DNA from: Methylobacterium sp. GXS13
GTDB lineage: Bacteria; Pseudomonadota; Alphaproteobacteria; Rhizobiales; Beijerinckiaceae
DNA length: 64,000 bases
Direction: 5' to 3'
NCBI RefSeq assembly: GCF_001455965.1
Contig: NZ_LKKO01000069.1
Span: forward strand, 1 to 64,000
Under the pieces are notes generated by a model. It worked only from the letters and a program-made list of their open reading frames with translations, did not search any database and was not told the origin of the DNA. The stretch's first letter is position 1, and the number at the start of each line of letters is the position of its first letter. Both the position numbers and the translations under genes were made by a program. Below are positions 56,009 through 64,000 of the stretch, piece by piece.

Positions 56009-57409
56009 ATGTCCCAGAACGTCTCCGCGCTTCTCTACATCGTTGCCGGCGTCCTGTTCATCATGGCGTTGCGGGGGCTCTCGCACCCAACCACGTCGCG
56101 GCAGGGCAACCTCTACGGCATGATCGGCATGGCGCTGGCCGTGCTCACCACCCTGGTCGGCCATCCGCCGGCCGGCTTCGGCGCCTGGATCCTGGTGATC
56201 CTCGGCATCGGCATCGGCGGCGGTGCCGGCGCGGTCATCGCCAAGCGTGTGCCGATGACGGCGGTGCCGCAGCTCGTGGCGGCCTTCCACTCGCTGGTGG
56301 GCCTCGCTGCCGTGGCGGGCGCCGCGGCGACGCTCTACGCGCCGCAGGCGGTCGGCATCCTCGAGAACGGCCACATCCACAAGCAGTCGCTGTTCGAGAT
56401 GGCGTTGGGCGCAGCGATCGGCGCGATCACCTTCACCGGCTCGGTCATCGCCTTCGCCAAGCTTGACGGTCGGATGTCCGGCAAGCCGATCATGCTGCCG
56501 CAGCGTCACCTCATCAACATCGGCTTGGCCGTGGCGTTGGTGGTGCTGATCGCGCTGTTCATCGGCAACGAGAGCAAGGCGGTCTTCTGGCTGATCGTGC
56601 TGCTGTCCTTCGCGCTGGGCGGCCTGCTGATCATCCCGATCGGCGGCGCCGACATGCCCGTCGTCGTGTCGATGCTCAACTCCTACTCGGGCTGGGCGGC
56701 AGCCGGCATCGGTTTCACCCTGGGCAACCTTGCGCTGATCATCACCGGCTCGCTGGTGGGCTCGTCGGGCGCGATCCTGTCCTACATCATGTGCCACGCG
56801 ATGAACCGGTCGTTCATCTCGGTCATCCTGGGCGGGTTCGGCGGCGACGCCGCCGCTGCGGCCGGCCCCGGCCAGGTCGAGACGCGCCCGGTCAAGCAGG
56901 GCTCGGCCGACGACGCCGCCTACATCATGAAGAACGCCGAGCGGGTGATCATCGTCCCGGGCTACGGCATGGCGGTAGCGCAGGCGCAGCACTCGTTGCG
57001 CGAGATGGCCGACATGCTGAAGAAGGAAGGCGTCGACGTGAAATACGCCATCCACCCGGTGGCAGGCCGCATGCCGGGCCACATGAACGTGCTACTCGCC
57101 GAGGCGAACGTGCCGTACGACGAGGTGTTCGAGCTTGAGGACATCAACGGCGAGTTCCCGCAGGCCGATGTCGCCTTCGTGATCGGCGCCAACGACGTCA
57201 CCAACCCGGCCGCCAAGACCGATAAGGCCTCGCCGATCTACGGGATGCCGATCCTGGACGTGGAGCGGGCCAAGACCGTTCTGTTCATCAAGCGCGGCAT
57301 GGGCTCTGGCTATGCCGGCGTGGAGAACGAGGTGTTCTTCCGCGACAACACCATGATGCTGTTCGGTGACGCCAAGAAGGTGGTCGACAACATCCTAAAG
57401 GCGTTCTGA
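56009..57409 (+). CDS. pntB: NAD(P) transhydrogenase beta subunit PntB
   Basis: 466 residues. About nine membrane helices (LLYIVAGVLFIMALRGLSHP; AFHSLVGLAAVAGAAATLYA) lead to the NADP-binding domain III, which has VIIVPGYGMAVAQAQHSLRE, HPVAGRMPGHMNVLLAEA, VIGANDVTNPAAKTDKASPI and RGMGSGYAGVENEVFF. It completes the transhydrogenase. A rho-independent terminator follows 28 nt after the stop. Confidence 0.96.
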   Translation: MSQNVSALLYIVAGVLFIMALRGLSHPTTSRQGNLYGMIGMALAVLTTLVGHPPAGFGAWILVILGIGIGGGAGAVIAKRVPMTAVPQLVAAFHSLVGLAAVAGAAATLYAPQAVGILENGHIHKQSLFEMALGAAIGAITFTGSVIAFAKLDGRMSGKPIMLPQRHLINIGLAVALVVLIALFIGNESKAVFWLIVLLSFALGGLLIIPIGGADMPVVVSMLNSYSGWAAAGIGFTLGNLALIITGSLVGSSGAILSYIMCHAMNRSFISVILGGFGGDAAAAAGPGQVETRPVKQGSADDAAYIMKNAERVIIVPGYGMAVAQAQHSLREMADMLKKEGVDVKYAIHPVAGRMPGHMNVLLAEANVPYDEVFELEDINGEFPQADVAFVIGANDVTNPAAKTDKASPIYGMPILDVERAKTVLFIKRGMGSGYAGVENEVFFRDNTMMLFGDAKKVVDNILKAF

Positions 57410-57437
57410 AAACGCTACTGGGTCGGTTGGTGCGAGG

Positions 57438-57467
57438 GGCGGGCAGCGATGCCCGCCTTTTCGTTTT
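57438..57467 (+). terminator. Rho-independent terminator of the pnt operon
   Basis: GGCGGGC (57438-57444) pairs with GCCCGCC (57451-57457) around 6 nt and is followed by TTTTCGTTTT. It is the only classical T-tract terminator seen in the window. Confidence 0.9.
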
Positions 57468-57536
57468 GCCAGCTAGGCTTTGATCGCAGCCGCTGTGGCC
57501 CCAGCGCCCGCACTTACGAGACCGACCCGGTGTAGA

Positions 57537-59369
57537 ATGCCGCCCGTGTCCGACACCGCCGCCTCGCTGATCGCCACTGCGCCGCCATTCCTGGGCGTCA
57601 CCGCCTCCGTGACCGGGCGGCGCTGGCAGGAGCGCTGTACCGGGATGACGGTGCAAAACCATATCGCGAAGATGGTCCAGGCCCATGGCCTGCCCGAGTT
57701 GCTGGCTCGTGTCCTGGCGGGTCGCCAAGTGTCGCCGGACGACGCCGCCCGTCATCTGGCGCCACGCTTGCGCGATCTGATGCCGGACCCGGACATCCTC
57801 CTCGACATGGATTTGGCCGTGCGCCGGCTCATGCAGGCGATCCGCGCTGGCGAGACCGTCGCCATCTTCGGTGATTACGACGTCGACGGCGCTGCAAGCG
57901 CCGCGATGCTTGCCGGCTACCTGCGCCAGTTCGGCGTGCGGGCGCCGATCCACATCCCGGACAGGATCACCGAGGGTTACGGCCCCAACGTCGCAGCAAT
58001 CACGGCGCTGGCGGCCGAGGGCGCGACCCTGTTGGTCTGCGTGGATTGCGGCACCAGTGGCCACGGACCGCTCGAGGAGGCGGAGAAGCTTGGCCTTGAT
58101 GTGATCGTGCTTGATCACCATGCCGCCGCCGAGCTGCTCCCCCCCGCCAGGGCTGTCGTGAATCCAAACCGTCTCGACGATCTGTCCGGGCTCAGTCATC
58201 TCTGTGCTGCCGGTGTCGTGTTCCTGACGCTGGCAGCGTTGAGTCGCGCCCTGCGCCGCGATGGGTTTTTCGGCCCGGATCGCCCGGAGCCAATCCTTAC
58301 CGACGCCCTGGATCTCGTCGCCTTGGCGACAGTCGCCGATGTGGTACCGCTGATCGGCCTGAACCGTGCCTTCGTCACCCAGGGTCTGACGGTGATGCGC
58401 CATCGCGGCCGCACCGGTCTTGCGGCATTGCTCGATGCTGCTTCGCTCAACGAACCTCCGGAATCGTGGCATCTCGGTTTCGTGCTGGGTCCGCGGATCA
58501 ACGCAGGCGGTCGCATCGGCGATTCGGCCCTTGGCGCACGCCTGCTCACGACAGCCGATCCCGCCGAGGCCGCCCGGATCGCCGCCGATCTCGATCGCCT
58601 CAACCGCGAGCGTCAGGCAATCGAGGCGCATGCAGTGTCCGAGGCAGAGGCCGAGATGGACCGTGCCTTGACCCTTGACCCGACCCGCGCCGTGCTGGTG
58701 ACCGGCAACGCCGAGTGGCATCCCGGCATCGTCGGGCTGATCGCGGCACGCCTCAAGGAGCGGTTCAATCGACCCGCCTTCGCCTTTGCGATCCGGGCGG
58801 ATGGCAGCGCCACCGGCTCCGGTCGCTCGATCCCCGGGGCCGATCTCGGCCGCGCGCTGGGCGCCTGCGTCGAGGCCGGGCTCGCCAGTAAGGGAGGCGG
58901 CCACGCCATGGCCGCGGGCGTCACCCTGCGGGCGGACGACATTCCCCGATTCGAGACGCACCTGGCTGCATTGCTCGGCGCCAGCGTCGCGGTCTCACGC
59001 GCGGCAGACGCGTTGATGATCGACGGCAGCCTGAGCGCCGGGGGGGCCACCGCCGAGACCGTCCGCCTTCTGCAGAGGGCCGGCCCGTTCGGGCAGGGTG
59101 CGCCAGAGCCGATCTTCGCACTCGGCCGTCATCGACTGGTCGATGCCGCGGTGGTCGGTTCGAGCCATGTCCGCGCACGGCTGCGCAGCCGTGACGGTCA
59201 GGCCGTGGGCGCAATCTGCTTCCGAGCGGCGGAACGTCCGCTTGGTCAGGCCCTGCTGCGGGGCATCGGCCAGGAGATGCATGTGGCCGGGACGCTGTCC
59301 TGCGACCGCTGGCGTGGGGCCGAGCGGGCCCAGTTGCGGATCATTGATCTGGCTCCCGCCGAGACCTGA
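57537..59369 (+). CDS. recJ: Single-strand DNA exonuclease RecJ
   Basis: 610 residues. DHH phosphoesterase motifs: IFGDYDVDGAASAAML (motif I), VCVDCGTSG, VIVLDHHAAAELLPPARAVV (DHH) and GRIGDSALGARLL. The DHHA1 domain has VTGNAEWHPGIVGLIAARLK and SKGGGHAMAAGVTL, and an OB-like C terminus follows. It digests 5' single-stranded DNA in recombination and mismatch repair. ATG 57537 was chosen; the ~35-residue leader before conserved sequence is typical. Confidence 0.95.
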   Translation: MPPVSDTAASLIATAPPFLGVTASVTGRRWQERCTGMTVQNHIAKMVQAHGLPELLARVLAGRQVSPDDAARHLAPRLRDLMPDPDILLDMDLAVRRLMQAIRAGETVAIFGDYDVDGAASAAMLAGYLRQFGVRAPIHIPDRITEGYGPNVAAITALAAEGATLLVCVDCGTSGHGPLEEAEKLGLDVIVLDHHAAAELLPPARAVVNPNRLDDLSGLSHLCAAGVVFLTLAALSRALRRDGFFGPDRPEPILTDALDLVALATVADVVPLIGLNRAFVTQGLTVMRHRGRTGLAALLDAASLNEPPESWHLGFVLGPRINAGGRIGDSALGARLLTTADPAEAARIAADLDRLNRERQAIEAHAVSEAEAEMDRALTLDPTRAVLVTGNAEWHPGIVGLIAARLKERFNRPAFAFAIRADGSATGSGRSIPGADLGRALGACVEAGLASKGGGHAMAAGVTLRADDIPRFETHLAALLGASVAVSRAADALMIDGSLSAGGATAETVRLLQRAGPFGQGAPEPIFALGRHRLVDAAVVGSSHVRARLRSRDGQAVGAICFRAAERPLGQALLRGIGQEMHVAGTLSCDRWRGAERAQLRIIDLAPAET

Positions 59370-59375
59370 TCGCGC

Positions 59376-59870
59376 TCAGCCGCCGGCCATCACCAGCGCC
59401 CAGAACCGCTTGTAGCGGGTGTTCGGTGCATCGACCCGGGCGATACCGATCCGGCGGATCTGCGGGAGCAGCATATTTTTGTTGTGCTCGGGGCTGGCCT
59501 TCCAGCGGGCGAGCACCTGCTCGAAGGTCTCCGACCCCGCACTGAGATTCTCCGCTGCCCAGGCCTTCGCCAGACCGGCTGAAGCCATGCGGGACGTGAA
59601 GCTGCCGCCGACATCATGGCTCAGCTGACCGTGACGCGCATTGTTTCCGGCCTGGAACGCGGCGGCCTTCACCAGGCCGTTGTCAACGATGACCGGGCTC
59701 AGCCCGTGCTGGACCCGGTAGGTCGAGATCGCGGCCGCAGCGGCGACCTCATCCAGGATCGCGGTATGCGTCGCGTTTTCCACGCTGGGTTCGGGTGAGA
59801 AAGACAGGCCGCCGCAACCGACAAGCGACAGTGATAGACCGGCAGCGACGGCGAGGGAAAATTTCGACAC
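59376..59870 (-). CDS. CAP/SCP-domain lipoprotein
   Basis: 164 residues from GTG 59870. A signal peptide ending in lipobox LVGC (AGLSLSLVGCGG) predicts lipid anchoring. The CAP domain shows AISTYRVQHGLSPVIVDNGL, NARHGQLSHDVGGSFTSRMA and AAENLSAGSETFEQVLARWK followed by SPEHNKNML. Bacterial CAP proteins are secreted or envelope proteins of unclear biochemical role. A longer frame from TTG 59963 would place the lipobox too far inside. It converges with recJ, 6 nt apart. Confidence 0.85.
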   Translation of the reverse strand: MSKFSLAVAAGLSLSLVGCGGLSFSPEPSVENATHTAILDEVAAAAAISTYRVQHGLSPVIVDNGLVKAAAFQAGNNARHGQLSHDVGGSFTSRMASAGLAKAWAAENLSAGSETFEQVLARWKASPEHNKNMLLPQIRRIGIARVDAPNTRYKRFWALVMAGG

Positions 59871-59987
59871 GGGGGCCAGCGATTCTCGGAGGGGTACGCT
59901 TCCCTCAAGCGCGGTTGCGGCGAAAGCGCGGCGCACGACGAAGGTCCGGATCGTCCGCGCCAAACCGTGGCGCGAAGGCCACGGCGA

Positions 59988-61061
59988 TCATGCGGCGAGC
60001 GCGTCGCCCCCGAGCATGACGGGTGCGAACACGCGCAGAAGATCGGGGTCGAGATGGCCGGACCCGTCGACCATGATCGCCAGGGCCTCAGCCGGGCTGG
60101 CGGGCTTCCGATAGGCTCGGCGCTCGGTCAGCGCGGAGAACACATCGCAGATCGCCACGATCCGGACCAGATCGGAGATCGCCGTGCCTCGGAGCCTGTT
60201 CGGATAGCCAGTACCGTCGAGGCGCTCGTGGTGGTGTAAGACGACTTCGATCACCTCGTCCTCGAACGTCCCCTGGGCTCGCAGAAGATCGGCGCCGATC
60301 ACCGGATGGCGCTGCATCAGCCGCAATTCCTCCGGGTCAAGATGGCCGGGCTTGTTCAGAATCTCGCTCGGGATGCGCGACTTACCGATATCGTGGAGGA
60401 GGGCGGCGCGTACCAATCGCGCGAGATCGATGCGGCTCAGCCCAATCTGCGCACCGAAGCTCGCGGCATGACCGGCCACACCCAGCGTGTGCTGATAGAC
60501 GCCGATATCGTGGCGCCAGACTTCAGCGAGCCAATCCATGATGCCGCTTTCCGAAACGGCTGTGAGCACCAGCTCGGTCCCGCGCTCGACATCGGCGCGC
60601 TGCAGCCCCGCTCCGAGCGCCGCGCTATCGAACAGTTCGGACACGATCGCAGTCGCATCTGAGACCCGTCCGACGAGTTTCCGCCGACGCGTCTCGACCG
60701 AGCGCGTCACTGCCTCGATCATGGCGAAGACATTCGCCAGAATAACCTGCCGCGGCGCGGCCGCAGGCAGCTGGCGCATATGAGGCAAGGGCTTGGCGGG
60801 CTCACCGCGGACCAGGACCAGGCGTGGTACCGGGCGCCCCCGAAAGGTCAAAGCCGGCTCCAGCGCTTCCACCTGAGATGGCGGCAGATCCAGAATGATC
60901 AAAAGTGGGCGTCCGGGCGGGACCGAGCTTCCGGCAGCGACCGCCCGGCAATCCATCACCAATGCGATGGCACGCTCGAGGGCGGTCCGTTCCGACGGGC
61001 GATCCGAGATCAGCAGGACGAACGGACCATCCGCCGTCCGCGAAGAGGTGCCGAGGGCCAA
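59988..61061 (-). CDS. HD-GYP domain protein (probable c-di-GMP phosphodiesterase)
   Basis: 357 residues. The first ~120 residues resemble a degenerate receiver-like domain (PFVLLISDRPSERTALERAI; no clear phospho-Asp was identified). The HD-GYP domain has LLHDIGKSRIPSEILNKPGH and HHHERLDGTGYPNRLRG, with all catalytic signature residues intact, then RIVAICDVFSALTERRAYRK. It probably hydrolyses cyclic di-GMP. The likely start is TTG 61061. Confidence 0.88.
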   Translation of the reverse strand: MALGTSSRTADGPFVLLISDRPSERTALERAIALVMDCRAVAAGSSVPPGRPLLIILDLPPSQVEALEPALTFRGRPVPRLVLVRGEPAKPLPHMRQLPAAAPRQVILANVFAMIEAVTRSVETRRRKLVGRVSDATAIVSELFDSAALGAGLQRADVERGTELVLTAVSESGIMDWLAEVWRHDIGVYQHTLGVAGHAASFGAQIGLSRIDLARLVRAALLHDIGKSRIPSEILNKPGHLDPEELRLMQRHPVIGADLLRAQGTFEDEVIEVVLHHHERLDGTGYPNRLRGTAISDLVRIVAICDVFSALTERRAYRKPASPAEALAIMVDGSGHLDPDLLRVFAPVMLGGDALAA

Positions 61062-61175
61062 CGCGGTTGCTCCCTCGCCCGCATGGTCAACGATCCGTTG
61101 ACTCTAGCGGAAACCTTTGAGGAAATCGTTAACCCTACGCACTCTGCCAGCGTATAGACGCCGGATACTCAGTGT

Positions 61176-61328
61176 TCAGGCAAGGCTGACGGCACCGTGC
61201 TGACGGACCGTCTGGGTGGCGGTCTTGCCAGCATCGGATGCCTGGCTCAGGACGTCGGCCAGCTTGACAGCCAGCAGGGCCTGGCATGCGGCGAGGGCGA
61301 CGAACACGACGACGAAGCTGGCGATCAT
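61176..61328 (-). CDS. Small single-pass membrane protein
   Basis: 50 residues from ATG 61328 with GGAG upstream. One helix (IASFVVVFVALAACQALLAV) is followed by a polar tail (KLADVLSQASDAGKTATQTV). No family is recognised. It sits alone between the HD-GYP gene and a 361-bp gap. Confidence 0.45.
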   Translation of the reverse strand: MIASFVVVFVALAACQALLAVKLADVLSQASDAGKTATQTVRQHGAVSLA

Positions 61329-61689
61329 CGGGGAACTCCGGAATGGCGCGGCAACACGCTTTATGGTGCGACGCAATAGATGCCATGCCGCATCGCAAAC
61401 TGGCATGCCAAATACCGAATGCCATCCATGCTGGAAACGCATGCTTAAAAAGGGGATTAAAAACCTAGCTCTGATCCTGCCGCAGCATGCACCGGTCCGA
61501 CAGCCTGATAAGGTGAACGGGACAAAGCGCGGCAATCATATTGCGCTGCAGTCAGATCGCCTTCAGCTGTTTGCTTGGAGGCAGGTAAACGACTGCCTAA
61601 ACAGCCGCCGCATGCCACGCAGTGTGTGAAGGCCACCGACGTATCGACCGATGTCGATTGAATATCTCACATCGTTCTATGGACAGAAC
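61329..61689. other. 361-bp gap without a supported gene
   Basis: It is noticeably AT-richer near 61440-61470 (CTTAAAAAGGGGATTAAAAA). Short ORFs on both strands lack protein character. It separates the small membrane protein from the GntR gene. No repeat or RNA was recognised. Confidence 0.5.
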
Positions 61690-62382
61690 TCAGTCCAGAT
61701 AATCGCCATAGGTGTCCACGTGCTGTGCCAAGCCGAGGCCATGTTCCCGTACGAGTCGCTCCGCCATGTCCGCGTCCCGGGCTTCGAGCGCGGCGATAAT
61801 CGCGACGTGCTCGCGGATCGACCTCTCCGCCCGATCGCCCTGTCGAAGCGCAGTGCTGCGAATCCCGCGCACATGCATCAGCAGGTTACTGGTCAGCTCA
61901 GCGATCGGCTCGCAATGACCCAGCGCGATAATCCGCTGGTGGAAGCGAATATTGGCATCCGAGTATTCGTCGATATGCTCTGCCGGCTGTCCCTCGTAGA
62001 ACTCCGGGAATGATTCGCGGAGGGACCGAAGCTGCGCATCGGTGGCGCTGGCGCAGGCCAAGCGGGCCGCCATACTCTCGAGCGCGGTCCACGCATGGAT
62101 CATCCCGACAATTTCGCGCTTGTTCTTCTTAATGACGAAGACACCACGACGCGCCTCGGAGCGGACGAACCCTTCCTGCTCCAGAACGGTAAGTGCCTCG
62201 CGGACGGGCGTACGGCTGACGCCTAGATCCTGCGACAGCTTCCGCTCGTCGAGCCGCACCTCATCGGCCCGCCCGTAGATGTCCATGTTGGTGATAGCAG
62301 TCTTGAGCGCTTCATAAGCCAAGGTCCGTAGACTGGAGCTGGCGACGATCGGTTTAACGCTCAACGGTTCAGAGTTCGACAT
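61690..62382 (-). CDS. GntR/FadR-family transcriptional regulator
   Basis: 230 residues from ATG 62382; GTG 62421 is an alternative that adds 13 residues. The N-terminal winged helix-turn-helix has EVRLDERKLSQDLGVSRTPV followed by REALTVLEQEGFVRSEARRG. A FCD-type ligand-binding domain includes AWTALESMAARLACASATDA, the metal-ligand region DANIRFHQRIIALGHCEP and HVAIIAALEARDADMAERLV. It is divergent from oxlT and probably controls it in response to a carboxylic acid such as oxalate (inference). Confidence 0.9.
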   Translation of the reverse strand: MSNSEPLSVKPIVASSSLRTLAYEALKTAITNMDIYGRADEVRLDERKLSQDLGVSRTPVREALTVLEQEGFVRSEARRGVFVIKKNKREIVGMIHAWTALESMAARLACASATDAQLRSLRESFPEFYEGQPAEHIDEYSDANIRFHQRIIALGHCEPIAELTSNLLMHVRGIRSTALRQGDRAERSIREHVAIIAALEARDADMAERLVREHGLGLAQHVDTYGDYLD

Positions 62383-62868
62383 GCCTCGTCCAGTCGGCCC
62401 ATGCTCGTCATTTTCTCGCACGTGTTCTGCGTCGTGCGCCCTTTCACCGAACTAGCGCAAACCTTTGACAGATCCTAGCTGATTGCAAGCCGACTCCACA
62501 GAGCGCTCACTCGCCGTGACACGCCGCAACCCCGACATCGCGGCCGAAACTGGAACGGTAATGCCATATTCGATGGCTACGTTTCATCCACGTCGGTAAT
62601 CCTGCGGCAAAATCATGTATTTTTATGCCGGATCGATTGACAGATCCGCCCGACCTCCGCACCATTCTTCTGGCATATCGTAGACCAGAGATATGCCGAG
62701 GAGACCTTTCGGCAGTGGAAGCCGGCGCCGTCGAGACTTCATTTGTCCGTCAGACAAGAATTTTTCAAAGCACGCCCCTCGCTTTGTACTGCCACGGGCG
62801 GCTCCGTCGGGTCATAAACACAGCCGGCGATCGCGAGAAAATAATAAATCCAATCTGGAGGGAAGCGT
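62383..62868. promoter_or_regulatory. 486-bp divergent regulatory region between gntR and oxlT
   Basis: No gene is supported. It contains the direct repeat TTGACAGATCC at 62465-62475 and 62637-62647, the palindrome at 62672-62697, and further ATGCC half-sites at 62561 and 62624. The oxlT ribosome-binding site is GGAGGGAAG just before ATG 62869. Confidence 0.6.
62672..62697. promoter_or_regulatory. Inverted repeat, candidate operator for the GntR regulator
   Basis: GGCATATC (62672-62679) and GATATGCC (62690-62697) are perfect 8-bp arms around 10 nt, within the oxlT upstream region. Related ATGCC(ATAT) half-sites recur upstream. Confidence 0.5.
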
Positions 62869-64000
62869 ATGTCCGAGATCAGCAAACCGGTCGGGCGGAG
62901 CCGATGGTTGCAGCTCGCGTTCGGCGTCGTCTGCATGTGCATGATCGCCAACATGCAGTACGGCTGGACGTTCTTCGTGAACCCGATGCAGGAGCGGCAT
63001 GGTTGGGATCGCGCGGCGATCCAGATCGCCTTCACGCTGTTCGTCGTCACCGAAACCTGGCTCGTGCCGATCGAAGGCTGGTTCGTTGATAAGTACGGTC
63101 CCCGGATTGTCACCCTGTTCGGCGGCCTGCTCTGCGGCATCGCCTGGGTGATGAACTCCTACGCGGAGACGCTCACGATGCTGTACGTGGCCGCGGCCAT
63201 CGGCGGCACGGGTGCTGGCGCGGTCTACGGGACTTGCGTCGGCAATTCCCTCAAGTGGTTCCCCGACCGCCGCGGCCTCGCCGCCGGCATCACCGCGATG
63301 GGTTTCGGCGCCGGCTCGGCCCTCACGGTCGTGCCGATCCAGGCGATGATCAAGTCCCAGGGCTACGAGGCCGCGTTCTTCTACTTCGGCATCGGCCAGG
63401 GCCTGATCGTGATGCTGATCGCCCTGTTCCTACGCTCGCCTGCCAAGGGCCAGGTCCCAGATGTGGCCCGGGTCAGCCAGTCCAAGCGCGACTTCAAGCC
63501 GGGCGAAATGGTGCGCACCCCGATCTTCTGGGTGATGTACGCGATGTTCGTCATGATGGCCGCCGGCGGCCTGATGGCGACCGCGCAGCTCGGGCCCATC
63601 GCCAAGGACTTCAAGATCGCCGACGTGCCGGTGTCGCTGCTCGGGATCACGCTGCCGGCGCTCACCTTCGCGGCGACGCTGGACCGGGTGCTCAACGGTG
63701 TCACACGGCCGTTCTTCGGCTGGGTCTCGGACCATATCGGCCGCGAGAACACGATGTTCATCTCCTTCGCGATCGAAGGCCTGGGCATCTACGCGCTGAG
63801 CCAGTTCGGCGAGAACCCGATCGCCTTCGTGCTGCTCACCGGTCTCGTGTTCTTCGCCTGGGGAGAAATCTACTCGCTGTTCCCGGCGACCTGCGGCGAC
63901 ACGTTCGGCTCCAAATACGCCGCGACCAATGCCGGCCTGCTCTACACGGCCAAGGGCACGGCGGCGCTGATCGTGCCCTATACCAGCGTGCTCACGACCA
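62869..64000 (+). CDS. oxlT: Oxalate/formate antiporter OxlT-like MFS transporter, 3' truncated by window
   Basis: 377 codons visible, running off the right edge. MFS helices begin with LQLAFGVVCMCMIANMQYGW and TFFVNPMQERHGWDRAAIQI, a strong OxlT signature. GWFVDKYGPRIVTLFGGLLC is the helix 2-3 loop motif, and GGTGAGAVYGTCVGNSLKWF and NGVTRPFFGWVSDHIGREN also match OxlT-family sequences. It exchanges external oxalate for internal formate. ATG 62869 has a strong GGAGGG site. The divergent GntR gene is its likely regulator. Confidence 0.9.
   Translation, partial: MSEISKPVGRSRWLQLAFGVVCMCMIANMQYGWTFFVNPMQERHGWDRAAIQIAFTLFVVTETWLVPIEGWFVDKYGPRIVTLFGGLLCGIAWVMNSYAETLTMLYVAAAIGGTGAGAVYGTCVGNSLKWFPDRRGLAAGITAMGFGAGSALTVVPIQAMIKSQGYEAAFFYFGIGQGLIVMLIALFLRSPAKGQVPDVARVSQSKRDFKPGEMVRTPIFWVMYAMFVMMAAGGLMATAQLGPIAKDFKIADVPVSLLGITLPALTFAATLDRVLNGVTRPFFGWVSDHIGRENTMFISFAIEGLGIYALSQFGENPIAFVLLTGLVFFAWGEIYSLFPATCGDTFGSKYAATNAGLLYTAKGTAALIVPYTSVLTT

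Overview
The window is about 64 kb of GC-rich alphaproteobacterial chromosome. It carries a bacteriochlorophyll a / spirilloxanthin-type photosynthesis gene set together with a propionyl-CoA carboxylase subunit, pyruvate phosphate dikinase, a split proton-translocating transhydrogenase and an OxlT-type oxalate/formate antiporter. This combination fits an aerobic anoxygenic phototroph of the Methylobacterium/Methylorubrum group. That assignment is an inference from gene content and gene order, not from a search.

Layout. 1-701 is the 3' end of a trimeric autotransporter adhesin. 778-3496 holds crtI-crtB and a 44-codon membrane ORF, convergent with hemC (3574-4497). 4680-11648 is a mixed housekeeping stretch: a Tat-exported phosphoesterase, a frameshifted gene, a small secreted protein, pccB, tRNA-Val(CAC), a SelW-like CXXC protein, an HWE-family sensor kinase and a small exported protein. 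11918-23694 (minus strand) is an eight-gene operon in which nearly every junction is a 4-nt NTGA overlap. It encodes three predicted glycosyltransferase modules, a polysaccharide deacetylase domain, a SAM-methyltransferase-like protein and a complete peptide-type (family 5 / Yej-like) ABC transporter. A divergent DUF2029/GT87 membrane protein follows (23833-25098). 25412-26857 holds two poorly characterised genes, one with an HExxH zinc-peptidase motif. 27432-40937 is the main photosynthesis cluster: crtCD divergent from crtE-crtF-bchCXYZ-pufQBALM-pufC. 41056-61328 contains a DUF3096 protein, ppdK, two cell-envelope enzymes (M15-type DUF882 and an L,D-transpeptidase), a sigma-54 response regulator, an M3 oligopeptidase, an ABC1 kinase, a COX subunit IV-like protein, pntAA-pntAB-pntB, recJ, a CAP-domain lipoprotein and an HD-GYP protein. 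The window ends with a GntR/FadR regulator divergent from oxlT, which runs off the edge.

How the parts work together. CrtE makes GGPP, CrtB and CrtI make and desaturate phytoene, and CrtC, CrtD and CrtF finish the methoxylated carotenoid. HemC feeds tetrapyrrole synthesis, and BchX/Y/Z and BchC carry out late bacteriochlorophyll steps. PufB/A/L/M/C form the LH1 antenna and the reaction centre with its tetraheme cytochrome. Three matches to the PpsR/CrtJ operator consensus TGT-N12-ACA sit exactly at crtI, between crtD and crtE, and before bchC, so the two separated carotenoid loci probably form one regulon.

The most unusual features are these. Long palindromic repeat elements are inserted in frame into two coding sequences of the glycosyltransferase/ABC operon and are read in the same frame in both, so both proteins contain nearly the same peptide. 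One of these elements, with a second repeat, joins a glycosyltransferase to a deacetylase. The crtI initiation codon lies inside its own predicted operator. The tandem bchC operator lies inside the crtF 3' end. crtC and crtF have unusual start codons.
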